A DNA stretch of 64,000 bases. Source: Cognaticolwellia aestuarii. GTDB taxonomy: Bacteria > Pseudomonadota > Gammaproteobacteria > Enterobacterales > Alteromonadaceae. Below, piece by piece: positions 26,515 to 37,192 of this stretch. The first letter of the stretch is position 1, and each line of letters opens with the position of its first letter. Both the position numbers and the translations under genes were made by a program. The notes below the pieces were generated by a model, which made no database searches, was not told the DNA's origin, and saw nothing but the letters and a program-made list of their open reading frames with translations. Location: assembly GCF_002000025.1 (NCBI RefSeq), contig NZ_MUZV01000005.1, positions 186,001-250,000 of the forward strand. The letters are read 5' to 3'.

Positions 26515-27927
26515 ATGACATTACCATTAAGACTGCTCTACGTAGCCGTTTTACAAGTTATATTGACATCGTTCATTACTTACTTTTTGATCACCGACGA
26601 GTACCGTGATCTATCAGAGAAAAATGTCGTTATTTTAGAAAACTTCTTAATTGAGCAAAAAAAACAAGCATTAAAAAACTACACGTCTATCGCTTTGACT
26701 TCCGTCAACCAAGCCTACGATTCACCGAAAAAAAATAGTCACCAAACCGCACAAGAGGTTGTTGCTGATACCTTTAATGGCTTAGTTTATAACGGTGACG
26801 ACGGTTACTTTTTTATCTACGATGAATTAGGAAACAGCATTGTTCACCCTAAAGAACCTTATCGTGTTGGGAAAAACTGGTGGCAATTAGAAGATTCCAA
26901 CGGGGAAAAGATAATTCAATTGCTGATCAAGAATGCGAAAAATGGCGGCGATTTCTACCGTTATAATTGGTTAAAACCGTCAGAAGGGCAAAAGGTTCAA
27001 AAAATAAGTTATTCCATCTATATGGATAAATGGGATTGGATGCTAGGCACTGGCGTTTATCTTGATGATGTTTATCAGCAATTAAGTAATCTGCAAGCTC
27101 AAATGGACACCCACATTAACTACACTAAACATATTATTTTAATTGTCGCGATGTCGTCTATCTTTTTTATTTTTCTCTTCGGCATTATGGTAAATCTAAG
27201 CCATAAAAAGAAAGCTGATGCAAAAATTAGTGAACTTAGTCAACGTGTTATTGATGTTCAAGAAGAGGAAAGTCGGCACATTTCTCGCGAATTACATGAT
27301 GGTATAACTCAAATTCTTATTTCAATTAAATATTCGCTTGAGGCCACAGGTTTGTATTTAACAAAAAACCAGCAAGAAAAACCCGTAACACTTAAATCCG
27401 CACAAGAAAACCTTGCAGTTGCCATACAAGAAGTCAGAAGAATTTCTCATCATATGCACCCGCAAATACTTGATGAATTGGGTTTGTCTGAAGCAATCGA
27501 GTCTATCGCCAGTGACTTCTCCAAACGCACTAAAGTTCCTGTTCAAGTGAACAAGCCAGCCTTAAGAAAACTGTTACCAGACTTTATTAACACAACATTA
27601 TTTCGTATTGTACAAGAAGCGCTCACCAACATACAAAAGCACGCCAAAGCAAAAAGTGTGCTAATTGCACTTTCGGTGGAAAGTGACTGGCTAACGCTAA
27701 TTATTCAAGATGACGGGGTCGGCTTTGATATTGCTAGAACACAGAGTAAAGGCATTGGTTTAAGAAACTTAGCCGAACGAGTTGAGCATCATAGAGGAAA
27801 GTTCACCATAAAATCATCAAAAATGGGCACGATAATTACGGTGAAAATACCCACGGCAAGTTTCGTTAATCATTTTAATGAATCTACTATTCACTCAGAC
27901 AAAAACGACAATAATAATGAGCGATAA
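26515..27927 (+). CDS. Histidine kinase with periplasmic Cache domain
   Basis: A 470-residue NarL-class sensor kinase. Two membrane helices flank a periplasmic sCache_2 domain with the typical DDGYFFIYDELGNSIVHP and KWDWMLGTGVYLDDVY. The H-box is RELHDGITQ (HisKA_3), and the HATPase domain has EALTNIQKHAKA, DDGVGFD and KGIGLRNLAERV. The start is the second ATG, because GAAGGA lies seven bases upstream of it and touches the first. sCache_2 domains bind small organic acids, which matches the divergent TRAP transporter. The following regulator overlaps its 3' end. Confidence 0.93.
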   Translation: MTLPLRLLYVAVLQVILTSFITYFLITDEYRDLSEKNVVILENFLIEQKKQALKNYTSIALTSVNQAYDSPKKNSHQTAQEVVADTFNGLVYNGDDGYFFIYDELGNSIVHPKEPYRVGKNWWQLEDSNGEKIIQLLIKNAKNGGDFYRYNWLKPSEGQKVQKISYSIYMDKWDWMLGTGVYLDDVYQQLSNLQAQMDTHINYTKHIILIVAMSSIFFIFLFGIMVNLSHKKKADAKISELSQRVIDVQEEESRHISRELHDGITQILISIKYSLEATGLYLTKNQQEKPVTLKSAQENLAVAIQEVRRISHHMHPQILDELGLSEAIESIASDFSKRTKVPVQVNKPALRKLLPDFINTTLFRIVQEALTNIQKHAKAKSVLIALSVESDWLTLIIQDDGVGFDIARTQSKGIGLRNLAERVEHHRGKFTIKSSKMGTIITVKIPTASFVNHFNESTIHSDKNDNNNER

Positions 27928-28588
27928 ACTAATGGAAAATAATAACCTTGATAACCAAGAAACTCAGATTTCAGTATTACTTGTTGATGATCACCCTATG
28001 GTACAAGGTGGTTTAACGGCTTGCTTAGCCTTTTATGATGATATCAACATTGTTGGCACTTGCAATGATGGTGCTGACGCATTGTCAAAAGCCAAAGCGC
28101 TAAAACCCGATGTGATTTTAATGGATGTCAGCATGCCAAACATGAACGGCATTGATGCGACCGAAATTATTACTGAGCAGTGCCCAGATGTACAAATTTT
28201 AATTTTTAGTATGCACGATAGCCAAGAGTTTGTTTCCAGTGCGATTCAAGCGGGTGCTTCTGGGTATGTTCTAAAAGATACCTCATCTGAAGAGGTTTAC
28301 TATGCCATTAAAGCAATCGCCAAAGGCAACACACACTTTAGTAGTTCGATCGCAAAAATGTTGATTGAAAACCCAATAAAGCCAGAAAGCGAAAAGCTGA
28401 CAACTCGCGAGCAAGTTATATTATCTTATGTTGCACGTGGATTATCGAGTAAAGAGGTCGCCCGAACGCTAAATATTAGCTTTCGCACTGTTGATGCGCA
28501 CCGCAGAAATATCAAAGCTAAGCTTAACATTGAAAGCTTAGCTGAAATGGTACGTTATGCGGTAAACCATGGTCTTATTGAAGAATAA
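27917..28588 (+). CDS. LuxR/NarL family response regulator
   Basis: Partner of the upstream kinase. An N-terminal receiver carries VLLVDDHPMV and the phospho-acceptor Asp of VILMDVSMPNMNG. A C-terminal LuxR-type helix-turn-helix follows (LTTREQVILSYVARGLSSKE, SFRTVDAHRRNIKAKL). The chosen start ATGAGCGATAA overlaps the kinase stop by 11 bases; the next in-frame ATG, 15 bases later, is an alternative. It probably activates the TRAP operon by binding the 44-bp palindrome and may control its own operon. Confidence 0.93.
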   Translation: MSDKLMENNNLDNQETQISVLLVDDHPMVQGGLTACLAFYDDINIVGTCNDGADALSKAKALKPDVILMDVSMPNMNGIDATEIITEQCPDVQILIFSMHDSQEFVSSAIQAGASGYVLKDTSSEEVYYAIKAIAKGNTHFSSSIAKMLIENPIKPESEKLTTREQVILSYVARGLSSKEVARTLNISFRTVDAHRRNIKAKLNIESLAEMVRYAVNHGLIEE

Positions 28589-28728
28589 CAAGCCAGAAGC
28601 TTAATAAAGGCTAGGTAGTGCGCAAGCCGTTTGAGCTATCAAAACCGAAAATAAGAGAGCATCAAGCAAAATTCGACGAGTTAAGCTCAGCCCAGATTAT
28701 TTAGATCCATATTTTTTATGGTCTAAGC

Positions 28729-30123
28729 TTATTTAGGTCCAAGCATATTTTCCGCTACCACCCACTCACTAAATTGTTCAGGAGTTACTAACTCTAAAGC
28801 CATCGCTGCCGCTAACAAAGTCGAGCCGTCTTGATGAGCTTTTTTAGCTATTTTTGTCGCGTTGTCATAACCAATATGTGGATTTAATGCCGTAACTAAC
28901 ATCAGCGACTCATCACGTAATTTCGCAATACGTGCTTCATTAGCGCTAATACCGACCACACAACGCTGAGTAAAGCTGGCACAACCATCAGCTAACAGTC
29001 GTATCGACTGCAATAAGTTATAGATCATCACAGGTTTAAATACATTTAACTCAAAATGCCCATTAGCACCGGCAACGGTAATAGTGACATGATTCCCCAT
29101 CACCTGTGCTGCAATCATAGTTAACGCCTCACATTGGGTTGGGTTCACTTTACCCGGCATAATAGAAGAGCCTGGTTCATTTTCGGGTAAGTTAATTTCG
29201 CCAATACCGCAGCGCGGCCCAGAGCCTAACATGCGAATATCATTTGCTATTTTCATCACGCTTACCGCGATTGTATTTAGCGCACCACTCGCCTCAACTA
29301 AGGCATCATGAGCCGCTATAGCTTCAAATTTATTATCGGCAGAGCTAAATGGTAATAATGTTAAATTGGCGACTTGTTGAGCAAACTTAACGTCAAAACC
29401 TTTTGCGGTATTTAAGCCTGTGCCGACGGCAGTTCCACCTTGTGCTAATGGGTATAATGCCGGTAAAACAGCTTTAACTCGACGAATAGCATGGTCAATT
29501 TGCCGACTATAACCTGAAAACTCCTGTCCTAGCGTTAAAGGCGTAGCATCTTGTAGGTGGGTTCGGCCAATTTTAACTAAAGATTCAAAAGCCGTTGATT
29601 TCTCTGCTAATGCCGCCTGAAGGGCCACTAAGCTTGGTAACAAACTATTGCTTATTTCTTCTACAGCAGCAATATGCATCGCCGTTGGAAAGGTATCATT
29701 AGATGATTGCCCCATATTACAATGGTCATTGGGGTGAACCGGCACTTTACTGCCAATAACTCCACCTAATATGGCAATAGCACGATTCGATATCACCTCA
29801 TTGCAATTCATATTACTTTGCGTACCTGAGCCCGTTTGCCAAACCGAAAGTGGAAAGTGCTCATCAAGCTGGCCTGCCATAACTTCCTCTGCCGCAGCAA
29901 TTATTGCATGTGCAATATCAGCATCGAGCAAACCAAGTTCCATATTCACTTGAGCAGCTGAACGCTTTACTATACCTAAAGCACGAATTAACGGCTTAGG
30001 CATAGTTTCATCACCAATAGGAAAGTTAATTAACGAACGAGCCGTTTGTGCGCCATATAGCTTATTTTTGGGTACTGTAAGTTCACCAAAAGAGTCGCTT
30101 TCTATTCTATCGTTCCCTGCCAT
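28729..30123 (-). CDS. fumC: Class II fumarate hydratase
   Basis: Interconverts fumarate and malate in the TCA cycle; iron-free, oxygen-stable tetramer. The 464 residues match the family. Visible motifs are [18 protein letters not shown], the catalytic-His segment [16 protein letters not shown], and the mobile SS-loop signature [22 protein letters not shown] ribosome site precedes the ATG. It is a single-gene unit next to a chemoreceptor gene on the same strand. Confidence 0.97.
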   Translation of the reverse strand: MAGNDRIESDSFGELTVPKNKLYGAQTARSLINFPIGDETMPKPLIRALGIVKRSAAQVNMELGLLDADIAHAIIAAAEEVMAGQLDEHFPLSVWQTGSGTQSNMNCNEVISNRAIAILGGVIGSKVPVHPNDHCNMGQSSNDTFPTAMHIAAVEEISNSLLPSLVALQAALAEKSTAFESLVKIGRTHLQDATPLTLGQEFSGYSRQIDHAIRRVKAVLPALYPLAQGGTAVGTGLNTAKGFDVKFAQQVANLTLLPFSSADNKFEAIAAHDALVEASGALNTIAVSVMKIANDIRMLGSGPRCGIGEINLPENEPGSSIMPGKVNPTQCEALTMIAAQVMGNHVTITVAGANGHFELNVFKPVMIYNLLQSIRLLADGCASFTQRCVVGISANEARIAKLRDESLMLVTALNPHIGYDNATKIAKKAHQDGSTLLAAAMALELVTPEQFSEWVVAENMLGPK

Positions 30124-30160
30124 GTCATTCCTCGTAAAGTGCCATTATTTTAATCTTAAC

Positions 30161-31816
30161 CTAACGGTTTTCCTTGACTTGAAAGTAAGCAATTTGTGCA
30201 TTCAGGTTATTGGCTAATGCCTCAAGTTTACCAGCAACATCATTATTCTTTTCTAACGACTGCGTTGAAGAGTCAGCCATATCAGCGACGCTTTTCATAC
30301 CTTCATACAAAGCATCAATAGCAACAATTTGCGCTTTCGATGCCTCAACGACTTGGCGAACATTTAGTAGTGAGTCATTCGCTTGGTTTTCAATCGCCTT
30401 GAGCAGCTCTGTTGAGTCAACACTCAGCGCTAAACCATTCTCAATTTTTGGTATCGTTGATTCCATAGCAACCACCGAGTCTGCCGTTTCTTTGGTGATC
30501 TCAGTTAACATTGTTTCAATTTCAGAGGTGGCTGAGCCTGTACTTTGCGCCAAGGTTCTCACTTCATCAGCAACCACCGCAAAACCTCGACCTGATTCCC
30601 CTGCTCTCGCTGCCTCAATTGCCGCATTTAAAGCGAGTAAATTAGTTTGGTCTGAGATACCACTAATAACAGAAATAATACCACTGATATCTTTAGTGCG
30701 TTGCTCAAGCTTTTGCAGTTTATCCAGGGCACTACTAACAGTAGTTAAAACATTCTGAATTTCAGTGGCGGTAGCATTAACCGACTGACTACCTAAAGTA
30801 CACGACTCTAATGTTTGCGACGAATTCTGTTCTGTTTGTACCAGTAGCTCTGAAACCGTATAGGTTTTGTCACGCATATCGTTAAGGTTTTCTGTTGCTT
30901 CTACCGTGTATTCTCGTTGTTGTTGCACTAAGCTAAGTACATCTGCAGAGCCGGTAGAGACGATATCAATTTGGCTATTAATTTCATTCGAAGCCCCTGC
31001 AATATTTGTTACCGTGGAGCTAAGTTGATTTTGAGTTTTCTTTAAAGAAAACAACACACTATTTTCATACCGCGCTTCAATTTTTTGCGTTAAATCGCCA
31101 TCAGCAACTCGAGATAATAAACGTGCTACTTCGCTAGGTTCACCATCCAAAGATACTTTTAATCCATGCGCAATACGGTAAACAATAAAGCCACTGATCA
31201 AAAACGCAATGCTGGTCAACGCAAACATGATGCCCTCAAAACCTGCAGCCGTTTCTCGTACCATTTTAGTTTCTTGTTGATTACCAACTTCTTGATAGTC
31301 AATAAATTGATTAATTGCCGCTAACCACTCAACAAATGCAGGTCTCACAGAGCTCAACAATATTATTTGTGCTTGCTGTTTATTACCTTGCTGCACTTCA
31401 TTAATAACCTGCTTAACCAATGGCATCGTTTTACGTTCAATTTGTTTAATTGCGTCAAGAATATTTGTTTCTTTAGCGGTCGAACCATTCATCATCAGTT
31501 GGTCAAGCGGCACACGTGAATCGTTATAAAAGGTTTCTAGGTTAGCGATATCTCTTAAAGTATTTTGTAACTCGCTGCGCTCGCTCAGTAACACCACATC
31601 ACGTATAGCAATTGCTCTATCATGAACGCTACCGCGAAAGTTTATGGCATAACGCTGTTTAACTGAGTTCATATCAGTGATAACCGTCATGGCTTTATCA
31701 ATAGCATTGACATTATTAATGCCAATGATGGTAATGGCTATCATCATCACAATCACCGCGCCAAAACCAATTAACAGGCGGGTTTGTACGGTTACACCAG
31801 TAAATAAATTTAACAT
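30161..31816 (-). CDS. Methyl-accepting chemotaxis protein
   Basis: A 551-residue chemoreceptor. TM1 lies at about residues 14-34 ([18 protein letters not shown]). A periplasmic four-helix-bundle ligand domain runs to about 190, then TM2 ([19 protein letters not shown]), a HAMP-like linker, and the cytoplasmic signalling coiled coil. The hairpin tip is [20 protein letters not shown] followed by [15 protein letters not shown], which contacts CheA and CheW. The ligand is unknown. There is no C-terminal pentapeptide like that of Tar. It ends 37 bp before fumC begins; co-transcription is possible. Confidence 0.94.
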   Translation of the reverse strand: MLNLFTGVTVQTRLLIGFGAVIVMMIAITIIGINNVNAIDKAMTVITDMNSVKQRYAINFRGSVHDRAIAIRDVVLLSERSELQNTLRDIANLETFYNDSRVPLDQLMMNGSTAKETNILDAIKQIERKTMPLVKQVINEVQQGNKQQAQIILLSSVRPAFVEWLAAINQFIDYQEVGNQQETKMVRETAAGFEGIMFALTSIAFLISGFIVYRIAHGLKVSLDGEPSEVARLLSRVADGDLTQKIEARYENSVLFSLKKTQNQLSSTVTNIAGASNEINSQIDIVSTGSADVLSLVQQQREYTVEATENLNDMRDKTYTVSELLVQTEQNSSQTLESCTLGSQSVNATATEIQNVLTTVSSALDKLQKLEQRTKDISGIISVISGISDQTNLLALNAAIEAARAGESGRGFAVVADEVRTLAQSTGSATSEIETMLTEITKETADSVVAMESTIPKIENGLALSVDSTELLKAIENQANDSLLNVRQVVEASKAQIVAIDALYEGMKSVADMADSSTQSLEKNNDVAGKLEALANNLNAQIAYFQVKENR

Positions 31817-32121
31817 ATAAAAATAAGCCTATAACAAAGAATAAGAGATACGATTACTAAACATTAGCATATAAGATTTCTGTATAGAAAACCCAATTTT
31901 TATAACATTACTTGGTAATACCGTTTAGTCTAGTGAAGCGCTTGTGTTTACGCTAAGCACCACTGTTTTAGGTGCAAGGGTATAAAGACCCCACCGAGTG
32001 CAATTGAATTTCATGTTAATTGGGTAAACCTAACAACTTAGCTATCACCAAAAAGCAGCTAAATGTGTAATGAGTTTAAATTAATGATTGGTTGAAGCTT
32101 CGTTAGCTAAAAGAAGCAGCG
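31817..32121. other. Gene-free spacer upstream of the chemoreceptor
   Basis: No reading frame or clear motif seen; AT-rich upstream region of the minus-strand chemoreceptor gene. Confidence 0.5.
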
Positions 32122-32163
32122 AAATAAAATGACTGAGCAACTCACACAAAGTCATTTTATTTT
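32122..32163 (-). terminator. Terminator of the VOC gene
   Basis: AAATAAAATGACT and AGTCATTTTATTT are perfect 13-bp arms around a 15-nt loop, about 35 bp after the VOC stop on the minus strand. A-rich arms give T-tails. Confidence 0.7.
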
Positions 32164-32196
32164 CAGTTCATATAGCGATACATAGTAAGAAACACA

Positions 32197-32577
32197 TTAC
32201 GCCACTCGGTATAACGCACAAATTTTATTGTTTGACGGATCGCGAAGATAAGCAAGATACAATTTCCCAACTGCCCCCTCTCTGACACCGGGGGCGTCTT
32301 CACAAGCAACGCCACCATTTGCAAGACCCGCAGCGTGCCATGCATCAGCTTGTTCAGGCGAATCGGCAGCAAAACCAATGGTAGTGCCATTACCGTGGGT
32401 AGATTCTTCACCATTAATGGGTTTAGTTAAGGCAAAAATTCCCTTGTCGGTAAAGTAAAAACAACGTCCCTTCTCATCCATAACACCAGGCTTATGGCCC
32501 ATTTCACCTAAAATCGCATCATAAAATACTTTTGATGCTTGTACATCGTTCGCGCCGATCATGATATGACTAAACAT
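32197..32577 (-). CDS. VOC family (glyoxalase/bleomycin-resistance fold) protein
   Basis: A 126-residue vicinal-oxygen-chelate protein. The start MFSHIMIGANDVQASKVFYD and the end YLRDPSNNKICALYR are typical of glyoxalase-like dioxygenase-fold proteins, with His4 and a late metal-type position. There is no signal peptide, so it is cytosolic. The substrate cannot be deduced. A GGA ribosome site lies close to the ATG. It is a single gene with its own terminator. Confidence 0.85.
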   Translation of the reverse strand: MFSHIMIGANDVQASKVFYDAILGEMGHKPGVMDEKGRCFYFTDKGIFALTKPINGEESTHGNGTTIGFAADSPEQADAWHAAGLANGGVACEDAPGVREGAVGKLYLAYLRDPSNNKICALYRVA

Positions 32578-32865
32578 TTGCTATCCTTTTTTTAATAATA
32601 TAATTGTTTATAACAATCTAACCTACTGAATAACTTCAGCAATACCAACAGTCTCAAATAACTACCTTAAATATATACTGCACGATAAACCGGTAGCAGC
32701 CTAATAATAATTTTGTTTTACTTAAATTTTTCAAAAAGCCCAAAATAAAGCGAAGTAGCTCGCCAGTATTAAGGCTTCACCTAACTGTTCATTATTCCCT
32801 CATTTAAAGCAATTATTTGATTTAATCTAGGTTTTTTATCATTAATGCAAAAATTATATTGCAAA
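32578..32865. other. Promoter-side spacer of the TonB receptor operon
   Basis: No gene. AT-rich; it leads into the Fur-like box. Confidence 0.5.
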
Positions 32866-32885
32866 CAATAATCACTCTCATTAAC
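32866..32885. promoter_or_regulatory. Fur-box-like operator
   Basis: The reverse complement GTTAATGAGAGTGATTATTG resembles the Fur consensus GATAATGATAATCATTATC. It lies about 65 bp before the TonB receptor start. Iron-repressed expression is the inference. Confidence 0.6.
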
Positions 32886-32950
32886 ATTGCCATTAATTTA
32901 ATGCTCGCTGCATTTTCTCGGTCAAACTAGTTGATAATTTGGAGATTAAC

Positions 32951-35041
32951 ATGAAGTACTCACCGCTGTTTTTGGCAATATCTATGGCTACGTCAATTAC
33001 TGCATATGCTGATAGTAATTCGATAGAAGTAATCGAAGTTACCGGTAGCTATTTTAATGATTATAAAGTTGATGAAGCAAAAGGCGCTATGCGTACAGAT
33101 GTTTCATTACTCGAAACCGCGCAATCAGTTACCGTAATTTCAAATACCATTGTTGAAGAACAGCTAGCAACAACTTTAGGTGAAGTACTTACCAACGATG
33201 CCAGCCTTTCTGCAGGCTCTAAACAACGAAACCGTGAAGTGTTTAACCTAAGAGGTTTTGAATTAAGCTCTTCAAATGGTTACTTACGCGATGGTCATCA
33301 ACATTGGTCTCATTACCAACAACCGATTGAAACACTAGAAGCGGTAGAGGTTATTAAGGGCCCTTCAAGTATTTTATATGGTCAATCAGGACCTGGTGGC
33401 CTAGTAAATATGGTCACTAAAAAACCTACAGCAAGAAGCCTATTTACCTTAGGCGCTGATACCGATCAGGAAGGCTCTACACGCTTTACTCTAGATGCGG
33501 GTGGCGCATTAAACGATGATGAGTCATTAAGATATCGTGGTATTTTAGTTAAACAAGATGTGACTTATCAACGTGAATACCAAAATGGCGATCAACGCGA
33601 ACGTGATCGTTTCTTAGGCGCACTTGTTGTTGATTATGATGTTTCAGATGATTTATTTTTGCGTGTACATTACGACTACACCAATGACAAAGCAGGATTA
33701 GACACCGGTGGTTGGTTAAATGAAGAAGGCGACTTAATTGGCGATGATAAAACTATTCGTGATATGTCATGGGCTTTCACTGACATTGATGTTGAAAACT
33801 ATGGCGCGGATATAAATTATAATATCAATGACACTTGGCAGGTTACTGTTGGCTATAATAAACAAACTTTCGAACGTCAACGTTTTGAATCTGCAGCCAA
33901 AAAAACGTCAGGTTTTGTTGAAGGCGATACATATACATCAAAACCATATGACCGTTTCGATGATTGGCAGTTCACCACTAAATTTATCGACTTTGTCGGC
34001 GAGTTTGATTTTGCTGGTGTTAGTCATCAGCTGTTAATTGGCGCTAACTCTTTAGATTATTACTACGGACAACTTAAAGATTCGGTTAAAGGCACTGCTG
34101 AAGATCCCTACCCAACTTATGCAGCCGGTGATAATGAAGTTTCAAAGCCAAATGTTAACTACAAAAATGATCCAACACTATCGAGCAGTGAATACGATTA
34201 TTACGGAATTTATCTGCAAGACTTAGTAACTTTTAACGATAACTGGCAAGTTTCATTCGGTGGTCGTTATGATAAACAAAACAAAGAAGGCGCTGATAAT
34301 GAGTCATTCTTACCTAAGTTTGGCGTGCTTTATCACCCTTCTGAGCAAGCCACTATTTATTACAGTTATAGCGAAGGTTTTGAGCCGCAAAGTAGCGACA
34401 AGTTAGACAATGATACCGATATTAACCATGGTATGAAATTAACCGCAATGGAATCAAAGCAAAGCGAAATTGGCGTAAAATGGCAACTTGTTGACGACCG
34501 ATTAATGCTAAGTGGTGCTATTTTTGATATCAGTAAAACCGGTAAATTAATTAAAGAAGATCTGGTTGACTCTGAATTTGAATCCCGCACCACACAAGCG
34601 GGTGAACAACGCCACAAAGGTTTTGAATTGGGTGCTCAAGGTGCAATTAACGATAAACTATTTGTAATGTCATCGTTAATCAATATTGATGCTGAATATG
34701 AACGCGATGCATTGTACCAAGGCAATACACCTGTAGACGTTCCTGAATGGTCTGCCGCGTTATGGTCTCGCTATGAGTTTAACGACAAGCTTGCCTTTAA
34801 TGCCGGTGCATTTTATGAAGGTGAACGTTTTGCCGATAACCAAAACACCATCAAAAAAGACAGCTATACCCGCATTGATGTTGGTGCGACATATCAAATG
34901 GACATCAATCAACATGAGTTAAACTTACGCTTTAACATCAATAACTTATTAGATAAAAAATACTTAATTGGTGGCGGCACAACCAGCGTAACAGCGGCTG
35001 ACGGTATTAGCTTCCGCTTAGCGGCACAATTGGCATTTTAG
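32951..35041 (+). CDS. TonB-dependent siderophore receptor
   Basis: A 696-residue outer-membrane gated channel. GGAG lies eight bases before the ATG at MKYSPLF, which opens the signal peptide; the ATG four codons earlier is less likely. The TonB box region is IEVIEVTG. The plug domain has TAQSVTVISNTIVEEQ, NLRGFELSSSNGYLRDG and VIKGPSSILYGQSGPGGLVN, typical of the TonB-siderophore subfamily. The beta-barrel follows, with a C-terminal Phe (AAQLAF) for Bam-dependent folding. A Fur-like box is upstream, and three iron-related accessory genes follow. Confidence 0.95.
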   Translation: MKYSPLFLAISMATSITAYADSNSIEVIEVTGSYFNDYKVDEAKGAMRTDVSLLETAQSVTVISNTIVEEQLATTLGEVLTNDASLSAGSKQRNREVFNLRGFELSSSNGYLRDGHQHWSHYQQPIETLEAVEVIKGPSSILYGQSGPGGLVNMVTKKPTARSLFTLGADTDQEGSTRFTLDAGGALNDDESLRYRGILVKQDVTYQREYQNGDQRERDRFLGALVVDYDVSDDLFLRVHYDYTNDKAGLDTGGWLNEEGDLIGDDKTIRDMSWAFTDIDVENYGADINYNINDTWQVTVGYNKQTFERQRFESAAKKTSGFVEGDTYTSKPYDRFDDWQFTTKFIDFVGEFDFAGVSHQLLIGANSLDYYYGQLKDSVKGTAEDPYPTYAAGDNEVSKPNVNYKNDPTLSSSEYDYYGIYLQDLVTFNDNWQVSFGGRYDKQNKEGADNESFLPKFGVLYHPSEQATIYYSYSEGFEPQSSDKLDNDTDINHGMKLTAMESKQSEIGVKWQLVDDRLMLSGAIFDISKTGKLIKEDLVDSEFESRTTQAGEQRHKGFELGAQGAINDKLFVMSSLINIDAEYERDALYQGNTPVDVPEWSAALWSRYEFNDKLAFNAGAFYEGERFADNQNTIKKDSYTRIDVGATYQMDINQHELNLRFNINNLLDKKYLIGGGTTSVTAADGISFRLAAQLAF

Positions 35042-35160
35042 TTAACTTTTGATTGGCATTTTAGTGCTTAAGGCGACCTATTAAGTTATGTCGCCTTTCT
35101 GCATTTTAAATGCCAGTACATTGAATTTTTTATTAATATTAACGATGAACATCAGTAGTA

Positions 35161-35760
35161 ATGAAACCTTCTAAAAAAACCTTAAACCTTGCGCGACTCA
35201 TTCACGTTTACGTGTCTATGGCGCTACTAACATTATTACTGTTTTTTTCAGTAACCGGCATCACCTTAAATCACCCAGAATGGTTTAGTAGCCATCAAGC
35301 GCAAGTGCTAGAAAGTGAACTAACAATAGACTCAATTGCCGACCTTGTACTTGATATTGACCAAGTATCATCTGAGCAACAGCAAGTGATTACTCATGAA
35401 ATAGAGCAAGCCTTTGCCATTTCGCTACATAACATCGAGCCTGAGCTTATGTCTGGCGAATTATTCTACAGCATCAAAAGTGCGGGGAAAAGCGCCAGCA
35501 TTGCACTCGATCTTGAAACCGGTGACGCATTTTATGAACAAACGCATTACGGCTGGTGGGCGGTACTTAATGACTTACACAAGGGCCGAAATACCAGTAA
35601 CTTTTGGGGCTGGATCATTGACCTATCAAGTGTATTATTTATTATTTTTGCCGTTACTGGCTTTATTTTAGCTATGCCACAAAAACGTTTTCATCGTACT
35701 TTACTGGTCAGTGTTGGCACAACTTTATTGGCCATTATTAGTATTATTTACTTTGCTTAA
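35161..35760 (+). CDS. PepSY-associated membrane protein
   Basis: A 199-residue inner-membrane protein with an N-terminal helix (MALLTLLLFFSVTGITLNHPEWF), a periplasmic PepSY-like region (about 45-130) and two C-terminal helices (SSVLFIIFAVTGFILAMP, TTLLAIISIIYFA). The LARLIHVYVSM and DLHKGRNTSNFWGWIIDLSS segments are typical of PepSY-TM proteins found with TonB siderophore receptors. It may help in ferric-siderophore reduction. The 3' neighbour follows immediately. Confidence 0.88.
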   Translation: MKPSKKTLNLARLIHVYVSMALLTLLLFFSVTGITLNHPEWFSSHQAQVLESELTIDSIADLVLDIDQVSSEQQQVITHEIEQAFAISLHNIEPELMSGELFYSIKSAGKSASIALDLETGDAFYEQTHYGWWAVLNDLHKGRNTSNFWGWIIDLSSVLFIIFAVTGFILAMPQKRFHRTLLVSVGTTLLAIISIIYFA

Positions 35761-35779
35761 AAGGACATTTATATCTGTT

Positions 35780-36322
35780 ATGAATAATTTACTATCAACC
35801 TATGCAAGCAACATCAGTAAAATAGTTTTATTTGCCGTTGCTAGCTTGTTATTTACCCTCTCAGCTACAGCACAAGCGAGTGAGAACAGTCCAGCTACGC
35901 TAGCCATAAAACTTGAACTTAAGCAGCAGCAAGGTGAATATCACCCACCTTATGTTGCCGCTTGGTTAGAAAATAGCGATAGAAAGCCAGTTCGCACCCT
36001 ATTGCTCTGGCGTAAAGAGCCTAAATGGCTAAAAGATATTCGTCGCTGGTGGCGTAATGTTGGTCGTAAAGATGCCGCATTAGTTGATGCCATAACCTCA
36101 GCAACACATGCCGCGGGAACTTTTCCGTTGTCATTTAAAGCGACAGACGATCAACAACAATCCCTACCCGTAGGTGACTACACACTTTATATCGAAGTGG
36201 TTAGAGAGAAAGGCGGTCGAGCGTTATTAAAACAAGCATTTAAAATCGACAACAATACACATAAATTTACCCTGAATGAAACCGCCGAAACTGGCGAAAT
36301 CACATTTACTGTTACACCTTAG
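35780..36322 (+). CDS. DUF2271 family periplasmic protein
   Basis: A 180-residue exported protein. The signal peptide runs to about residue 32 (IVLFAVASLLFTLSATAQA). The DUF2271 core shows HPPYVAAWLENSDRKPVRTL, LLWRKEPKWLKDIRRWWR and DAITSATHAAGTF. The family function is unknown, but it accompanies PepSY and DUF4198 genes in iron-uptake operons. The start is the ATG near the PepSY stop; a longer in-frame start would read back into that gene. Confidence 0.86.
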   Translation: MNNLLSTYASNISKIVLFAVASLLFTLSATAQASENSPATLAIKLELKQQQGEYHPPYVAAWLENSDRKPVRTLLLWRKEPKWLKDIRRWWRNVGRKDAALVDAITSATHAAGTFPLSFKATDDQQQSLPVGDYTLYIEVVREKGGRALLKQAFKIDNNTHKFTLNETAETGEITFTVTP

Positions 36323-36330
36323 GAGCTCAA

Positions 36331-37137
36331 ATGAATATTAAAAAATCACTATTATTTTGCCTTGCAGTTGCCATTAGTGGCCAAGCTAGCGCACATTCAC
36401 GTTGGTTATTACCAAGCCATTTTACGCTTTCTTCAGAGCAAGGCGAGTGGATTGCAGTTGATGCTTCAGCGTCAAACGAGGTGTTTAATGTTGATAAGGC
36501 ATTGAGTATTGATGGTATGAGTATTTTAACGCCATCAGGTAAGAAAGCACGTCCCTCTTCAAGCTACAAAGCACATAGAAAATCAGTGGCTGATTATTTT
36601 ATTGGAGATAGCGGTACTTATAAAATCACCAACAACGCAAGCGCGAGTTATTTCTCTAGCTATAAAGTAGCTGATAAACGACAACGAGCACGTGTTAACA
36701 AAGCTGAGTTAAAAGCCATGGCTCCTGCCAATGCGACGAATTTACAAACAACTTACGGCCTAACGCGTGTAGAAACTTACATTACTATGAATAACCCAAC
36801 TGAAAACTACGGCACTGACGGCCAGTTTTTAGAGTTGTTGCCAAAAACACATCCAGCTGAAATTGTAGAAAATGAGCCAGCAACGTTTACTTTTACTTAT
36901 CATGGTAAAGCACAAGCAGGCGTTGAAGTTGAAATTGCACCTGACGGCGCTCGTTACCGCAATACACCTAACGTAATGAAGTTAACTACTGACAAAAATG
37001 GCGAAATTACCTTCACACCTGCACAAGCCGGTCGTTATTTGTTAATTGCCGAATACGAGCAAGAAGCTAAAAACAAAGCCTTAGCAGATAAAGAACAAGG
37101 CGGCGTATTTCTGACTTTTGAAGCCCAATTACAATAG
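36331..37137 (+). CDS. DUF4198 family periplasmic protein
   Basis: A 268-residue exported protein with a signal peptide (FCLAVAISGQASA) and a mature N-terminus HSRWLLPSHF typical of DUF4198 (PF10670), where the first His may bind metal. The C-terminal half (about 175-265) has an Ig-like fold with TFTYHGKAQAGVEVEIAPDG and TTDKNGEITFTPAQAGRYLL. The family is linked to nickel, cobalt or iron uptake operons. A GGAG lies eight bases upstream. It is last in the TonB-PepSY-DUF2271-DUF4198 operon. Confidence 0.88.
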   Translation: MNIKKSLLFCLAVAISGQASAHSRWLLPSHFTLSSEQGEWIAVDASASNEVFNVDKALSIDGMSILTPSGKKARPSSSYKAHRKSVADYFIGDSGTYKITNNASASYFSSYKVADKRQRARVNKAELKAMAPANATNLQTTYGLTRVETYITMNNPTENYGTDGQFLELLPKTHPAEIVENEPATFTFTYHGKAQAGVEVEIAPDGARYRNTPNVMKLTTDKNGEITFTPAQAGRYLLIAEYEQEAKNKALADKEQGGVFLTFEAQLQ

Positions 37138-37162
37138 ACCGATTTAATCAGAGCCGGTAAAT

Positions 37163-37192
37163 AAAAGGTCACGATAAAACGTGGCCTTTTTT
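37163..37192 (+). terminator. Terminator of the TonB receptor operon
   Basis: GGTCACG and CGTGGCC (one G-U pair) around ATAAAA, followed by TTTTTT. Confidence 0.88.
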
